From Paraburkholderia edwinii (GTDB taxonomy: Bacteria > Pseudomonadota > Gammaproteobacteria > Burkholderiales > Burkholderiaceae), in contig NZ_CP080095.1 in NCBI RefSeq assembly GCF_019428685.1, positions 2,480,001 to 2,544,000 on the forward strand: 64,000 nucleotides of DNA. Reading direction: 5' to 3'. Below are positions 16,477-24,736 of the stretch, piece by piece (position 1 is the first letter of the stretch; each line of letters begins with the position of its first letter). The notes below the pieces were generated by a model that did not search any database, was not told the DNA's origin, and saw only the letters and a list, made by a program, of their open reading frames with translations. The position numbers and the translations under genes are program-made.

Positions 16477-18105
16477 TCAGGCTTCGCGCTCGCGCAACAA
16501 GGCCAGTTCGCCGCGCGCGAGTTCGCGCAACGCGCGCCGGTCGGCCTTACCGAACGGCGTGCGCGGAATGCGCTCAACACGCAGCACGGCCTCGGGCAAT
16601 TTGTGATCGGCCAGCCGCGTCGCCATCCACGCGAGAATCTCTTGCATCGTGGTGTCGGCCGCGTGCTCCGCGAGTTTGACGAAGCCGACGATGCGTTCGC
16701 CGAGCACGTCGTCGGGCACGCCGACCACGGCCGCATCCGCGGCGGCGGGATGCGACAGCAAAGCCTGCTCGATCTCCGCGGGCGCGATGTTCTCTCCGTC
16801 GCGCACGATGATGTCCTTGATCCGCGCCACGTAGCTCAACTCGCCATGCTCGTCCTCGCGCATCAGGTCGCCCGTGTGATACCAGCCGTCATCGTCGACC
16901 CCGCGCTCGAGGGCGCCCGGCGAGATCCAGTACCCATCGAATAACGTCGGAACGTTCAGAATCAGTTCGCCGGGCATGCCGGCCGGCACATTGTTGCCGT
17001 TGCGATCGACGATACGCGTGGTGCCCGGCCGCGCGCGCACCGTGCGCGGCGTGCTGCCGATCACGACGCACAGCGGCGCTTCGGTCATGCCATAGACGAC
17101 CGGCAGCGCGACGCCGAAGGTCGCTTCGAAACGCTGCTGCAGCTCGATCGAACAGGCATCGCCCGTCACCACGCAGCCGCGCAACGACCCGGTTGCGCGA
17201 CGGCGGTCCGCTTGCGCGCGGATCAGTTCGGCGGCGCCGAACGGGCTCAATGCAAGCGTCGTGCACTGGTACCGTTCGATCGCGTCGAGATAGGCCGCGC
17301 CGTCGAAATCGAGGCACTGCGGCAGCACCAGACACTGACCGAACGTCAGACTCACGTGCAGACGGAACATGCCCGGCAAATGAAACAGCGGCGTCGCCGC
17401 GAGCGGCACCGCCGCGCTGCCGCCAAAACCGGCCTTCCTCAGATAGTCGACGCAATGCGCGAACGAGCGCTGCGTATGCGCGACGAGCTTGGGCTCGCCT
17501 GTCGTGCCCGATGTGCAGAGCAGTATCGCGATCGCGTCGCGATCGGGCTGCGGCAAGGGGCGCGTGTCGAGCTGTGTCTTGTGTGCGCTTGCCATGAGAG
17601 CATCCCAACTGCTGCCCGCGAGATCGTGGCCGCCGGTAGAGGGTGCGCGCGGCATATCGACGTAAGCACGGTCGACGTAAAAGCGCCGGTCGAACGGCAA
17701 CAGATCCGGCGGTACGTCATTCATCGTGTCGCGCCGCGCGAGATGACCGATATAGACGGCCGGCTGCAGCCTGAGCATCAGCCTTGCGAGTTCGGGCGCC
17801 TTCAAATGGACGTTCAGCGGCGCCGCAATCGCGCCGAGCATGATCGCGGCATAACAGGCGATGCTCGCCTGATAACAATGGCCGAGATGCAGGACGATAC
17901 GGTCGCCCGGACGCACGCCGAGATCGGCGAAACGCGTGGCCAGTCTGTGGGCGTCTTCGACGAACTGCCCGAATTCGATCGTCAGATCGCCATCGATAAT
18001 GGCCGGCGCGTGCGGATGCTTCGCCGCGTTTTCGAGCAGCGAAGCGATCAGTGTGGGGACCTCGGCTGCGTCGCTTCGGACGGCGGGTCGCGATACTACG
18101 TTCAT
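16477..18105 (-). CDS. Class I adenylate-forming enzyme (acyl-CoA synthetase/AMP ligase)
   Basis: A 542-residue ANL-family enzyme. The P-loop is ILLCTSGTTGEPKLVAHTQR and the aromatic motif is VYGMTEAPLCVV. Core motifs are WYHTGDLMREDEHGELSYVA and RIKDIIVRDGENIAPAEIE; the C-terminal catalytic Lys lies in PRTPFGKADRRAL. It activates a carboxylic acid as acyl-AMP, most likely for CoA transfer. It is transcribed alone, convergent with the GMC gene across the 16-bp repeat array. Residues 200-330 show no marker of a particular acid, so the substrate is open. Confidence 0.87.
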   Translation of the reverse strand: MNVVSRPAVRSDAAEVPTLIASLLENAAKHPHAPAIIDGDLTIEFGQFVEDAHRLATRFADLGVRPGDRIVLHLGHCYQASIACYAAIMLGAIAAPLNVHLKAPELARLMLRLQPAVYIGHLARRDTMNDVPPDLLPFDRRFYVDRAYVDMPRAPSTGGHDLAGSSWDALMASAHKTQLDTRPLPQPDRDAIAILLCTSGTTGEPKLVAHTQRSFAHCVDYLRKAGFGGSAAVPLAATPLFHLPGMFRLHVSLTFGQCLVLPQCLDFDGAAYLDAIERYQCTTLALSPFGAAELIRAQADRRRATGSLRGCVVTGDACSIELQQRFEATFGVALPVVYGMTEAPLCVVIGSTPRTVRARPGTTRIVDRNGNNVPAGMPGELILNVPTLFDGYWISPGALERGVDDDGWYHTGDLMREDEHGELSYVARIKDIIVRDGENIAPAEIEQALLSHPAAADAAVVGVPDDVLGERIVGFVKLAEHAADTTMQEILAWMATRLADHKLPEAVLRVERIPRTPFGKADRRALRELARGELALLREREA

Positions 18106-18450
18106 ATACGAATCCTTTCAATCCTGGTATGCGTTTGGTTCCGGCCGTAATCGATCGGAAGCCTTGCTATATGAACGCTTGGGGCCGCTAAGATATTCGG
18201 ATAAGGCATATGAAATATGCGCGTGCGGCAGCTAACTGGGCGCATGAGCCGTTACGGGTTACGCGCCACGTCTGCGCAAGGCTTAAGCAATCGGTAAAAA
18301 TATGGCCAGTTCTGTCGCTTTCTCGACGCTTTCGCGTGGGGCCGCCGGCCGTATGCTTGACGCTGATGGAGCGTGCTCTAACGACGTGCTCCCGTTTGCC
18401 TGTCTACCTGAATATCTACGCGAGCAGCTGCTCGAAGGAGAGTCACCGTC
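18106..18450. other. Gene-free divergent intergenic region
   Basis: These 345 bases separate the ligase start from the small Gln-rich gene. Promoters for both must lie here, but no clear -35/-10 pair, operator or RNA was recognised. GAAGGAGAG at about 18435 is the ribosome site of the following gene. Confidence 0.5.
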
Positions 18451-18867
18451 ATGCAGATTAGCGACAACGCCGCCTTGTCCCTGAACAACACCCAAGCGTC
18501 GGCGGGCGCGACGGGCCGCAACGAAGGGTCGTCGTTTCAGGACCTGCTATCGCAACTGAGCGCCTACGCGGGCAGCAACCCGGGTCAGGGGATGTTCAAT
18601 TCGATCCTGGCGCAACTGGGCGTCACGCCGCAGCAGCTTGCGCAAATGACGCCGGCAGAGCGCGAGAAGATCATCGAGAAAGTCAAAGAACTGATGAAGA
18701 AGGAAATGCAGGCGGCGCAGCAGGTTCAGAAGCAGGATCCATCGATGCAATTGATGCAGATGCAGCAGCAGGGGCTGCAGGCGGGCATGCAGTCGGGTAC
18801 ACATTCGGGCACGCAGTCCGATACGTCGTCGTCGCACAAGCACGGCGCGCTCGGCGTCGCGCTCTGA
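18451..18867 (+). CDS. Small Gln/Met-rich hypothetical protein
   Basis: A 138-residue protein with no signal peptide or membrane helix. Residues 1-35 are polar and Asn/Ser/Thr-rich. Residues 27-60 resemble an amphipathic core (FQDLLSQLSAYAG, FNSILAQLGVTPQQLAQMTP). A charged helix follows (REKIIEKVKELMKKEMQAAQ), then a Gln/Met-rich low-complexity tail with THSGTQSDTSSSHK. GAAGGAG precedes the ATG. I do not recognise a family. The composition resembles small secreted harpin-like or stress proteins, but this is not evidence of function. Confidence 0.6.
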   Translation: MQISDNAALSLNNTQASAGATGRNEGSSFQDLLSQLSAYAGSNPGQGMFNSILAQLGVTPQQLAQMTPAEREKIIEKVKELMKKEMQAAQQVQKQDPSMQLMQMQQQGLQAGMQSGTHSGTQSDTSSSHKHGALGVAL

Positions 18868-18976
18868 TTGACGCGCGAATAACGGTTATGGCGTGGCCGC
18901 ACGGGCCGGCGCCAGGCGGGTCTGGGGGCGGCCCGCGTGAAATAGCTTAGGTGGGGCGGCGCGTGCGGCGGCTTTG

Positions 18977-19954
18977 TCACGAAGCCTTGTGTGCCGTCAC
19001 CTTTTGCACGAATTGATCGATCAGTTGAGCGCATTGCCCGGCCTTTTCGTCGAGCGCGAAATGCCCCGCATCGAGCACGTGAATCTCGGCGTTCGGCAGA
19101 TCGCGGCGGTACGCGTCGGCTTCGGCGACCTGAAACGACGGGTCGTATTTACCCCACAGCACGAGCGTGCGCGGCTGCGTTTTCTTCATCCATGCCTGCC
19201 ACTTCGGATACGACGCGACATTGGTCCGGTAGTCGTAGAACAGATCGCTTTGAATGTCGACTTCACCGGGTCGGCTTAGAAACGCGAACTCGTCCATCCA
19301 TAGGTCAGGGTCGTAAAGATCGATGTTCGGGCTCGAGCCGAGGTGGCGCTGCCGCGTCGCGTTGAACGAGATCAGGTTTTCGCGCAGCGCGGCTTCGTTG
19401 GGCGCACGGTTCGCCCAGAATTCGCGCCGCTTGTTCCAGAGCGGCCCCAGGCCGTCTTCGTGCGAGACCGCGTTCTGGATGATCAGCGCGTCGACGCGCT
19501 CCGGATGCGCGAGCGCGAGACGGAAGCCGACCGGACCGCCGTAGTCCTGCATATACATGATGTAGTGCGTGAGGCCCATTTTTACCGTGAACGCATCGAC
19601 AATCTGCGCGATGTGATCGAACGTGTAGGCGAACTGCGACGGCGGCGGCGCGGCGCTATTGCCGAAGCCCGGGTAGTCGGGTGCGATCAGATGGTAGCGG
19701 GTCGCGAGCCGCTCGAAGAGCGGATTGAACATGCGCGACGACGATGGAAAACCGTGTAGCAGCAACAAGACCGGTGCGTTCTTCGGGCCCGCCTCGCGGT
19801 AGAACACCGACACGCCATTGATATCGACGCTGCGGTAGTGAACCTGTGCATCGCTCGTGGAAGTCATGGCCTCTCCTTGGGCGGAAGCGAAGGGTGCGTA
19901 GCTGAGCGCGACGATGGCGGCCGTCGCCGCGACAAGTGTTTTCCACATCGGCAT
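18977..19954 (-). CDS. Exported alpha/beta hydrolase with Asp nucleophile motif (haloalkane dehalogenase/epoxide hydrolase-like)
   Basis: A 325-residue alpha/beta hydrolase with an N-terminal signal peptide (VAATAAIVALSYAPFASAQ). The oxyanion motif is LLLHGFPSSSRMF. The nucleophile elbow reads MYMQDYGGPVGFRLAL, with Asp where lipases have Ser, as in haloalkane dehalogenases and epoxide hydrolases. The acid/His part is LWGKYDPSF and DAGHFALDE. The start at 19954 is supported by the signal peptide and AAGAGA upstream. It is a clear homologue of the protein at 48770-49678, which lacks the signal peptide. The substrate is unknown. Confidence 0.82.
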   Translation of the reverse strand: MPMWKTLVAATAAIVALSYAPFASAQGEAMTSTSDAQVHYRSVDINGVSVFYREAGPKNAPVLLLLHGFPSSSRMFNPLFERLATRYHLIAPDYPGFGNSAAPPPSQFAYTFDHIAQIVDAFTVKMGLTHYIMYMQDYGGPVGFRLALAHPERVDALIIQNAVSHEDGLGPLWNKRREFWANRAPNEAALRENLISFNATRQRHLGSSPNIDLYDPDLWMDEFAFLSRPGEVDIQSDLFYDYRTNVASYPKWQAWMKKTQPRTLVLWGKYDPSFQVAEADAYRRDLPNAEIHVLDAGHFALDEKAGQCAQLIDQFVQKVTAHKAS

Positions 19955-20246
19955 GTTTTTCTCTTGACATGGGTGATAAAGAATCCGGGCCAGCTCGCGC
20001 TTTGCGCGCCGGCCTGAGTACAAATCAACGCGACGCGATGCGATGGATTGCGCAACGCCGATCATAGGCGTCCTTGCGTTTGCGCGTGCGCCAGCGCGCA
20101 AAGGCCGCGTGGGGGCTAGGTTGGCAAAGGCGGCCGGGCAATCGCCGTGAGGCGCCGCAGGTTGCTGCAAAATCCTTCAATACAGGCACGCAATGCATTT
20201 GTATCATCCGTTGTGCAGATATTCCTGCGCAAACCCGGAGCATCGA

Positions 20247-20699
20247 TTGACACTGCAAGCGGATCATTCACACCCAACGGCTGTTCAGAAAATCGCGGCG
20301 CCGCGCTGCGTGATCGTCATCGACGATGCGTTGCCGGCCGGTAAAGCATGCAACGCCGCCGCCGTAATCGCGCTGACGATCGGCGAGCGGCATCCCTACC
20401 TGGTCGGCGCGCCGTTGATCGACGCGCAGGACGTGCATCATCCGGGGCTGATTCCGGTGGGTATTTCGGTGCTGAAAGCTTCGGTTGGGCAATTGTCGAA
20501 GCTCAGGGCGGACGCGCTCGAGAAGGAATTCGACATCGTCGGCTTCCCCGTGCAGGGCCAGCAAACGAAGGATTACACCGCGTTCAGGGATGCGGTCAGA
20601 GCGGTCGATACGCATGAGCTTGCGTATGTCGGCGTCGGCATCGTCGGCGAGAATAAAGCGGTCCGAAAGCTCGTCAGCGACTTCGAACTGATGCAATAG
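20247..20699 (+). CDS. DUF2000 family protein
   Basis: A 150-residue protein with the DUF2000 pattern: RCVIVIDDALPAGKACNAAAVIA, then IGERHPYLVGAPLIDA, HPGLIPVGISVLKA and a C-terminal AYVGVGIVGENKAVRKL. Family members are small cytoplasmic proteins related in fold to peptidyl-tRNA hydrolase-like enzymes; their role is not known. The TTG start at 20247 is chosen because GGAG lies six bases upstream; an ATG at 20193 would add 18 residues without a ribosome site. It lies before an AraC-type regulator on the same strand. Confidence 0.75.
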   Translation: MTLQADHSHPTAVQKIAAPRCVIVIDDALPAGKACNAAAVIALTIGERHPYLVGAPLIDAQDVHHPGLIPVGISVLKASVGQLSKLRADALEKEFDIVGFPVQGQQTKDYTAFRDAVRAVDTHELAYVGVGIVGENKAVRKLVSDFELMQ

Positions 20700-20740
20700 C
20701 CGTGCTTCGACCTGTTCAACCGCGTAGCAGCGCGGTAAGA

Positions 20741-20770
20741 AGCGCGGCGCTAACGTCGAAGCGCGCTTTT
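20741..20770 (+). terminator. Possible terminator after the DUF2000 gene
   Basis: Arms agcgcg and cgcgct enclose a 15-nt loop and are followed by TTT. The element sits between the DUF2000 stop and the AraC-family start. Confidence 0.4.
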
Positions 20771-20813
20771 GCTTATCATTGATCGACAGTCACGCTCTGA
20801 AACCAGGCGTTCG

Positions 20814-21695
20814 ATGTCCGATTCCCGAACCGCAGTACCCACGCGATCGAAGCGGCCTGCAGCCGCAAGCAGCGCCACGACCGCGACGAAGGTGTGGCAC
20901 GCGCCCGACGTGCTCGACGCGATGATGCTCAAAGGCGAATTCGTCGGGCACCGCTATCCGCCGCACGCGCACGATACGCACTGTCTCGTGTTGATCACGA
21001 GCGGCAGTGTCGTCGTGAATATTGCCGGGCACGTCGACACGCTGCGCCGCGGCGACATCGTGCCGCTCGACGCGGACACAATGCATGCGGCCCACGCGGG
21101 TGAATCGGGCCGCTGGAAGATGCGCGTGGCGTACTTCCTGCCCGACGATCTCGCGGATTACACCGGATCGATCGGTCTGCCCGTGCGTTCGAGGCTCGAT
21201 GTGCCGGCGAGGATCGTTCGCGATGTGCCGCTCGCGCAATCGGTCTACGGCGTGAGCTGGTGCTCCGAAGTGAACGACGACGCATTCAAGCGCAGTGAGA
21301 CGCTTGCGTTCGCGATCGGTCACATGCTGTCGGTGCATGCGGCGCAGCGCGCGACGCTGCCGTCGCCGCGCGTCGAATCGCGCATCATCCGTTCGGTGAA
21401 GGAGCAATTGCAGTCCGATCTCGCCGGCAAATTCACACTCGCTTCACTCGCCGCCGAGCATGCCTTGACGCCGTTCGTACTATTGCGTGCGTTTACTCGC
21501 AGCGCGGGCGTGAGCCCGCATGCGTATCAGCAGCAGGCGCGCATCCGCTATGCGCAGAAAAGATTGAAGCAGGGCGCGGCGCTCGCTCTCGTCGCACGCG
21601 AGGCCGGTTATGCCGATCAGGCGCATTTCACGCGCGTATTCAAGCAATACACGGGCGTCACGCCTAAATCGTTTCAGATCGCGCTGGTGGGCTGA
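20814..21695 (+). CDS. AraC-family transcriptional regulator with cupin sensor domain
   Basis: A 293-residue regulator. The N-terminal AraC-binding cupin (about residues 30-170) has GHRYPPHAHDTHCLVLITSG and LRRGDIVPLDADTMHAA. The C-terminal double helix-turn-helix (about 195-293) has FTLASLAAEHALTPFVLLRA and the signature REAGYADQAHFTRVFKQYTG. The start at 20814 (MSDSRTAV) is preferred over an upstream TTG. It is convergent with the alpha/beta hydrolase gene downstream. The target and ligand are unknown; the adjacent DUF2000 or hydrolase genes are candidates. Confidence 0.85.
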   Translation: MSDSRTAVPTRSKRPAAASSATTATKVWHAPDVLDAMMLKGEFVGHRYPPHAHDTHCLVLITSGSVVVNIAGHVDTLRRGDIVPLDADTMHAAHAGESGRWKMRVAYFLPDDLADYTGSIGLPVRSRLDVPARIVRDVPLAQSVYGVSWCSEVNDDAFKRSETLAFAIGHMLSVHAAQRATLPSPRVESRIIRSVKEQLQSDLAGKFTLASLAAEHALTPFVLLRAFTRSAGVSPHAYQQQARIRYAQKRLKQGAALALVAREAGYADQAHFTRVFKQYTGVTPKSFQIALVG

Positions 21696-21702
21696 GCGCG
21701 CT

Positions 21703-22596
21703 TCAACCCGCCCAGGCGTTGACGTCCAGCACCGCGGCCGCGAACGCCTCGGGCGCTTCCTGCGGCAGGTTATGACCGACGCCGGGCACGATACGGTTTT
21801 CATGGCGCCCCGTGAACCGTTTCAGGCCGGCTTCCCTGCCGCCTAACGGCCTGACGCCATCGGCGTCGCCGTCGAGCGTGACCGACGGCACCGTAATCGC
21901 CGGCGAGGCCGCGAGGCCGCGCTCGATCTCCGCGAACAGCGGGTCGCCGTCGACGAGACCGTAACGATGCCGGTACGAATGGATGACGACCTCGACAAAA
22001 TCCGGATTGTCGAACGCTGCCGCGGTGCGCGCGTAGGTGGCGTCGTCGAAGCGCCAGGTCGGCGACCACAGCGACCATAAAAGCCGGCAGAAATCGGCGC
22101 GGTGTTGCGCGAGGCCGGCGCGGCCGCGCTCGCTGTGGAAGTAGTACTGGTACCACAGCCGGTGTTCCTTATCGGGCGTATCGGGCTCCATCGCGGTGGC
22201 GATGTTCTGGATGTTGTAGCCGTTGACCGATACCAGCCCGCGCACCCGGGACGGGTAGAGCGCCGCCACCACGCACGCCGCGCGGCCGCCCCAGTCGTAT
22301 CCGCCGAGCACGGCCTTGTCGATCCTGAGCGCGTTGAGCAGCGCCAGCAGGTCGGCGCCGAGCGCGGCCTGCTCGCCCGAACGCACGGTGGCGGGCGAAA
22401 GAAAACGCGTCGGCCCGTAGCCGCGCAGATACGGCGCGATCACGCGCGCGCCCTGCGCGACGAGGCGCGGTGTCACTTCATCGTAAGCGTGGATGTCGTA
22501 CGGAAAACCATGCAGCAGGATGGCCGGCCATCCATCGGCGTCACCCTGTTCGTCATAGGCGATGTCGAGCAGGTTCGTGGCGATGTGCTTAAGCAT
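21703..22596 (-). CDS. Alpha/beta hydrolase, epoxide hydrolase/dehalogenase type
   Basis: A 297-residue cytoplasmic alpha/beta hydrolase. Motifs are AILLHGFPYDIHAYDEV (HGFP oxyanion loop), VLGGYDWGGRAACVVAAL (nucleophile Asp in a YDWGG elbow, as in epoxide hydrolases) and a C-terminal VPGVGHNLPQEAPEAF with the catalytic His. The start at 22596 follows an AGGA site. Its first bases overlap the last 8 bases of the upstream CtaG-like gene, so the two are translationally coupled. The substrate is not visible. Confidence 0.85.
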   Translation of the reverse strand: MLKHIATNLLDIAYDEQGDADGWPAILLHGFPYDIHAYDEVTPRLVAQGARVIAPYLRGYGPTRFLSPATVRSGEQAALGADLLALLNALRIDKAVLGGYDWGGRAACVVAALYPSRVRGLVSVNGYNIQNIATAMEPDTPDKEHRLWYQYYFHSERGRAGLAQHRADFCRLLWSLWSPTWRFDDATYARTAAAFDNPDFVEVVIHSYRHRYGLVDGDPLFAEIERGLAASPAITVPSVTLDGDADGVRPLGGREAGLKRFTGRHENRIVPGVGHNLPQEAPEAFAAAVLDVNAWAG

Positions 22597-23545
22597 GATG
22601 CTGTCCTGAGGAGGAAGCGGGTGGGTGGGCCGCCGCGGCTGGCCGGGCGGGGATCGCCGCGGTCGCGGCGGGTTGCGCGGGCGGCCGGCCATGGGCAGCC
22701 TGGCCTGCGCGCGGCCTGGCCTTTGCGGCCCGTGGCGAGGCGGACAGGCGCATCAGATTGCGCAGCGCCATCATCGCGCCGATCGCTTCGAGCACGCCGG
22801 CGGGCACCCACATGATGAGACCGCCGAGGCTCTGGTCGAGCGAAGCGGGCAGCGACGTGAAGGCGCGGCCGCACAAGGTGAAGATCGGATAGAGATCCTG
22901 CGATGAAAACGTAATGATCGCGCCGACGAGAATTTGCGGCGTCATCGTGATGGCGGGCGACAGCACGCGCAGGCCCGGACGCGCGCGGCTCGGCGGAGAG
23001 GGCCGATGATCGAGCAGCATCCACCAGTACAGCAGGCCACTTATCGCCACGGACCAGTTCATCAACCGGTACAGGCGCCAGTCGAGCATGGCCACGAACT
23101 GGACCGACGGAATCAGCCAGAAGACCACCGACACGACGAAGGCGATCGAAATAAAGGCCGGATTCAACAGCACGGCCGCGGCGAGGCGCGCGGGCCGCGT
23201 GCGCTGCCAGCGGCGCAGCGCGGAGCGCCAGCGTAGCGGCAGCCCGGCGCGCAGCACGCCGCACGGGTAAGCAGCCATCATGATCAGCGGGGCGAGGTGG
23301 TGCAGCACGAGATGCTGCAGCCGATGCACGAAGAACTGATGCTCGGCGTAGTAGTCGAGCCGCGTGTGCAGTGCGACATAGAACAGCGCGAGACCCAGCC
23401 AGAACGCAGCCTGGCGCACGACGCTGACGCGAATGCGCCGCGCGCCGCGCGCGAACAGGATCGCAGCCGCGACGATCACGACGACAAGGCTAAGCGAAGG
23501 CTCCCAGGGGTCGAACAGGCTCAGCAAGGTCATGGCGAAAGGCAA
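22589..23545 (-). CDS. CtaG-like (Caa3_CtaG) cytochrome c oxidase assembly family membrane protein
   Basis: A 318-residue integral membrane protein with about seven helices and a Pro/Ala-rich cytoplasmic tail (about residues 270-318). The family signature is visible in FFVHRLQHLVLHHLAPLIMM, with clustered His residues that could bind copper, and in VFWLIPSVQFVAMLDWRLYR plus MTPQILVGAIITFSSQDLYP. Family members are linked to copper delivery or assembly of caa3-type oxidases. No oxidase subunit gene is nearby; instead it overlaps an epoxide-hydrolase-like gene by 8 bp. The start is either 23545 or 23533; neither has a strong ribosome site. Confidence 0.8.
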   Translation of the reverse strand: MPFAMTLLSLFDPWEPSLSLVVVIVAAAILFARGARRIRVSVVRQAAFWLGLALFYVALHTRLDYYAEHQFFVHRLQHLVLHHLAPLIMMAAYPCGVLRAGLPLRWRSALRRWQRTRPARLAAAVLLNPAFISIAFVVSVVFWLIPSVQFVAMLDWRLYRLMNWSVAISGLLYWWMLLDHRPSPPSRARPGLRVLSPAITMTPQILVGAIITFSSQDLYPIFTLCGRAFTSLPASLDQSLGGLIMWVPAGVLEAIGAMMALRNLMRLSASPRAAKARPRAGQAAHGRPPAQPAATAAIPARPAAAAHPPASSSGQHHA

Positions 23546-23651
23546 GAAAGGAAAGAAAGGAGCGCGCGGCGGGTGAACGGAAAACCCGGAGAAACCCCCG
23601 GGAAACTCGCGGCATGGGTTTGATGGTAGCAGGAGGCAAAGAAGCGCGAAT

Positions 23652-23671
23652 GCGAAGTCCCTTCGCGTTTT
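23652..23671 (+). terminator. Short hairpin with T-run in the ctaG/DUF3348 divergent gap
   Basis: GCGAAG-TCC-CTTCGC followed by GTTTT is a perfect 6-bp stem. It lies upstream of the DUF3348 gene, where it could shield that operon from readthrough or act as a leader structure. Confidence 0.4.
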
Positions 23672-23688
23672 GGCGCTTTTTGTCCGCT

Positions 23689-23743
23689 GTTTGCCTGGTG
23701 TTTGCTCGCCGTTTGTTCCGTGTTTGCCTCGTGTTGGTCTATT
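23689..23743. repeat. 11-bp tandem repeat upstream of the DUF3348 operon
   Basis: Five copies with an exact 11-bp period: gtttgcctggt, gtttgctcgcc, gtttgttccgt, gtttgcctcgt and the diverged gttggtctatt, with a weaker sixth after it. It sits about 70-125 bases before the DUF3348 start, so face-of-helix spacing could matter for a regulator. Confidence 0.7.
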
Positions 23744-23813
23744 GTTCGCCCGGAATCGACCGGTTCGCGCCCGCCGCCGTGTAAACTATGCGGTTTTTTG
23801 CGCGAGGAAATCC

Positions 23814-24692
23814 GTGCAGCTTCCGCAGCGCATGCCCTACAGCGGCGCGCCGCTGGTCCGCGTGCTGACGCGCATCATGCGGACCGGCGTCCCCGCTTCC
23901 GATGTCTCCCTGCTGGACCGGCTCAGCCAATGGCTCGGCTGGACCGACGCCATTGCGCTGTCGAGCGCGCTCGACGCTGCGGCGCCGGCGTCCGCGACGG
24001 CCGCACCCGCGTCCGTTACGGCTGCGCCGGGCACGGGCGGCGAAGCGACGATCGCCACGCTCGAGGCGGCGCTGTGCGTGCGTACGCGCGCCACCCTGAC
24101 TGACGCGATCGGCGCCCTCTACGCGGTCGACGGCGGGCGGCGCGGCGCGAATGCGCGGCGCGGCGATACGACGCACCCGCGGGGGCAGTCGCAGGCACTG
24201 CCGCATGTTCAGTCGCACGCTCATTTGCACGTTCAGGCAAACGTTGAAACGCGCGGCAACGCCGACGCCGAACCCGTCGACTTCGCGCTGTTCCGTCAGG
24301 ACTATCACACGCAGCAGCAATCGATGGAACACGCGATCGGCGAACTGCGGGTCCGTTTGCGCGCGACGCTGGCGACGCGTAGCGAGCGCCATGCGCGTCT
24401 CGCGCTCGTCGACGCGACGATGGAGCGCGCGCTCGATGCGCGTGAGCGCAGCGTGCTCGGAGCTTTGCCGGCGCTGCTCGAGGCGCATTTCAAGCGGCTG
24501 AGGGATGTGGCGCGGGCGCAGGCGGAAGCGAATGCGCCGACGCCATCGGAAGCCGCCCAAGCCGTCGCCGCACCGCGAGCCAACGCCTGGCTCGACCTGT
24601 TCCGCGAAGACATGCGCGCCGTCCTGCTCGCGGAACTCGACGTTCGTTTCCAACCGGTCGAAGGGCTGCTCGCCGCTCTTCGCGCCAGCTAA
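23814..24692 (+). CDS. DUF3348 family protein, first gene of the stator-like operon
   Basis: A 292-residue cytoplasmic protein without signal or membrane helices. The N-terminal motif SGAPLVRVLTRIMRTG and LLDRLSQWLGWTDAIALSSAL fits DUF3348, a family found beside DUF802 in Burkholderiales. The middle (about residues 50-160) is Ala- and His-rich and poorly ordered. The rest is helical and charged, with QQQSMEHAIGELRVRLRATL and a C-terminal LFREDMRAVLLAELDVRFQP. The GTG start follows GAGGAAAT. It lies 44 bases before the MotA/ZorA-like gene and is probably an accessory or cytoplasmic partner of that complex. Confidence 0.75.
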   Translation: MQLPQRMPYSGAPLVRVLTRIMRTGVPASDVSLLDRLSQWLGWTDAIALSSALDAAAPASATAAPASVTAAPGTGGEATIATLEAALCVRTRATLTDAIGALYAVDGGRRGANARRGDTTHPRGQSQALPHVQSHAHLHVQANVETRGNADAEPVDFALFRQDYHTQQQSMEHAIGELRVRLRATLATRSERHARLALVDATMERALDARERSVLGALPALLEAHFKRLRDVARAQAEANAPTPSEAAQAVAAPRANAWLDLFREDMRAVLLAELDVRFQPVEGLLAALRAS

Positions 24693-24736
24693 CTGATACC
24701 TTCGACAGGCACCTTCGACGGGACACTTTCGGAACC

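Noticed and set aside
16176..16736. Protein encoded on the minus strand through the 16-bp repeats
   Set aside because: The frame exists only because the repeat lacks stops on that strand; it overlaps the ligase gene in another frame and has no ribosome site.
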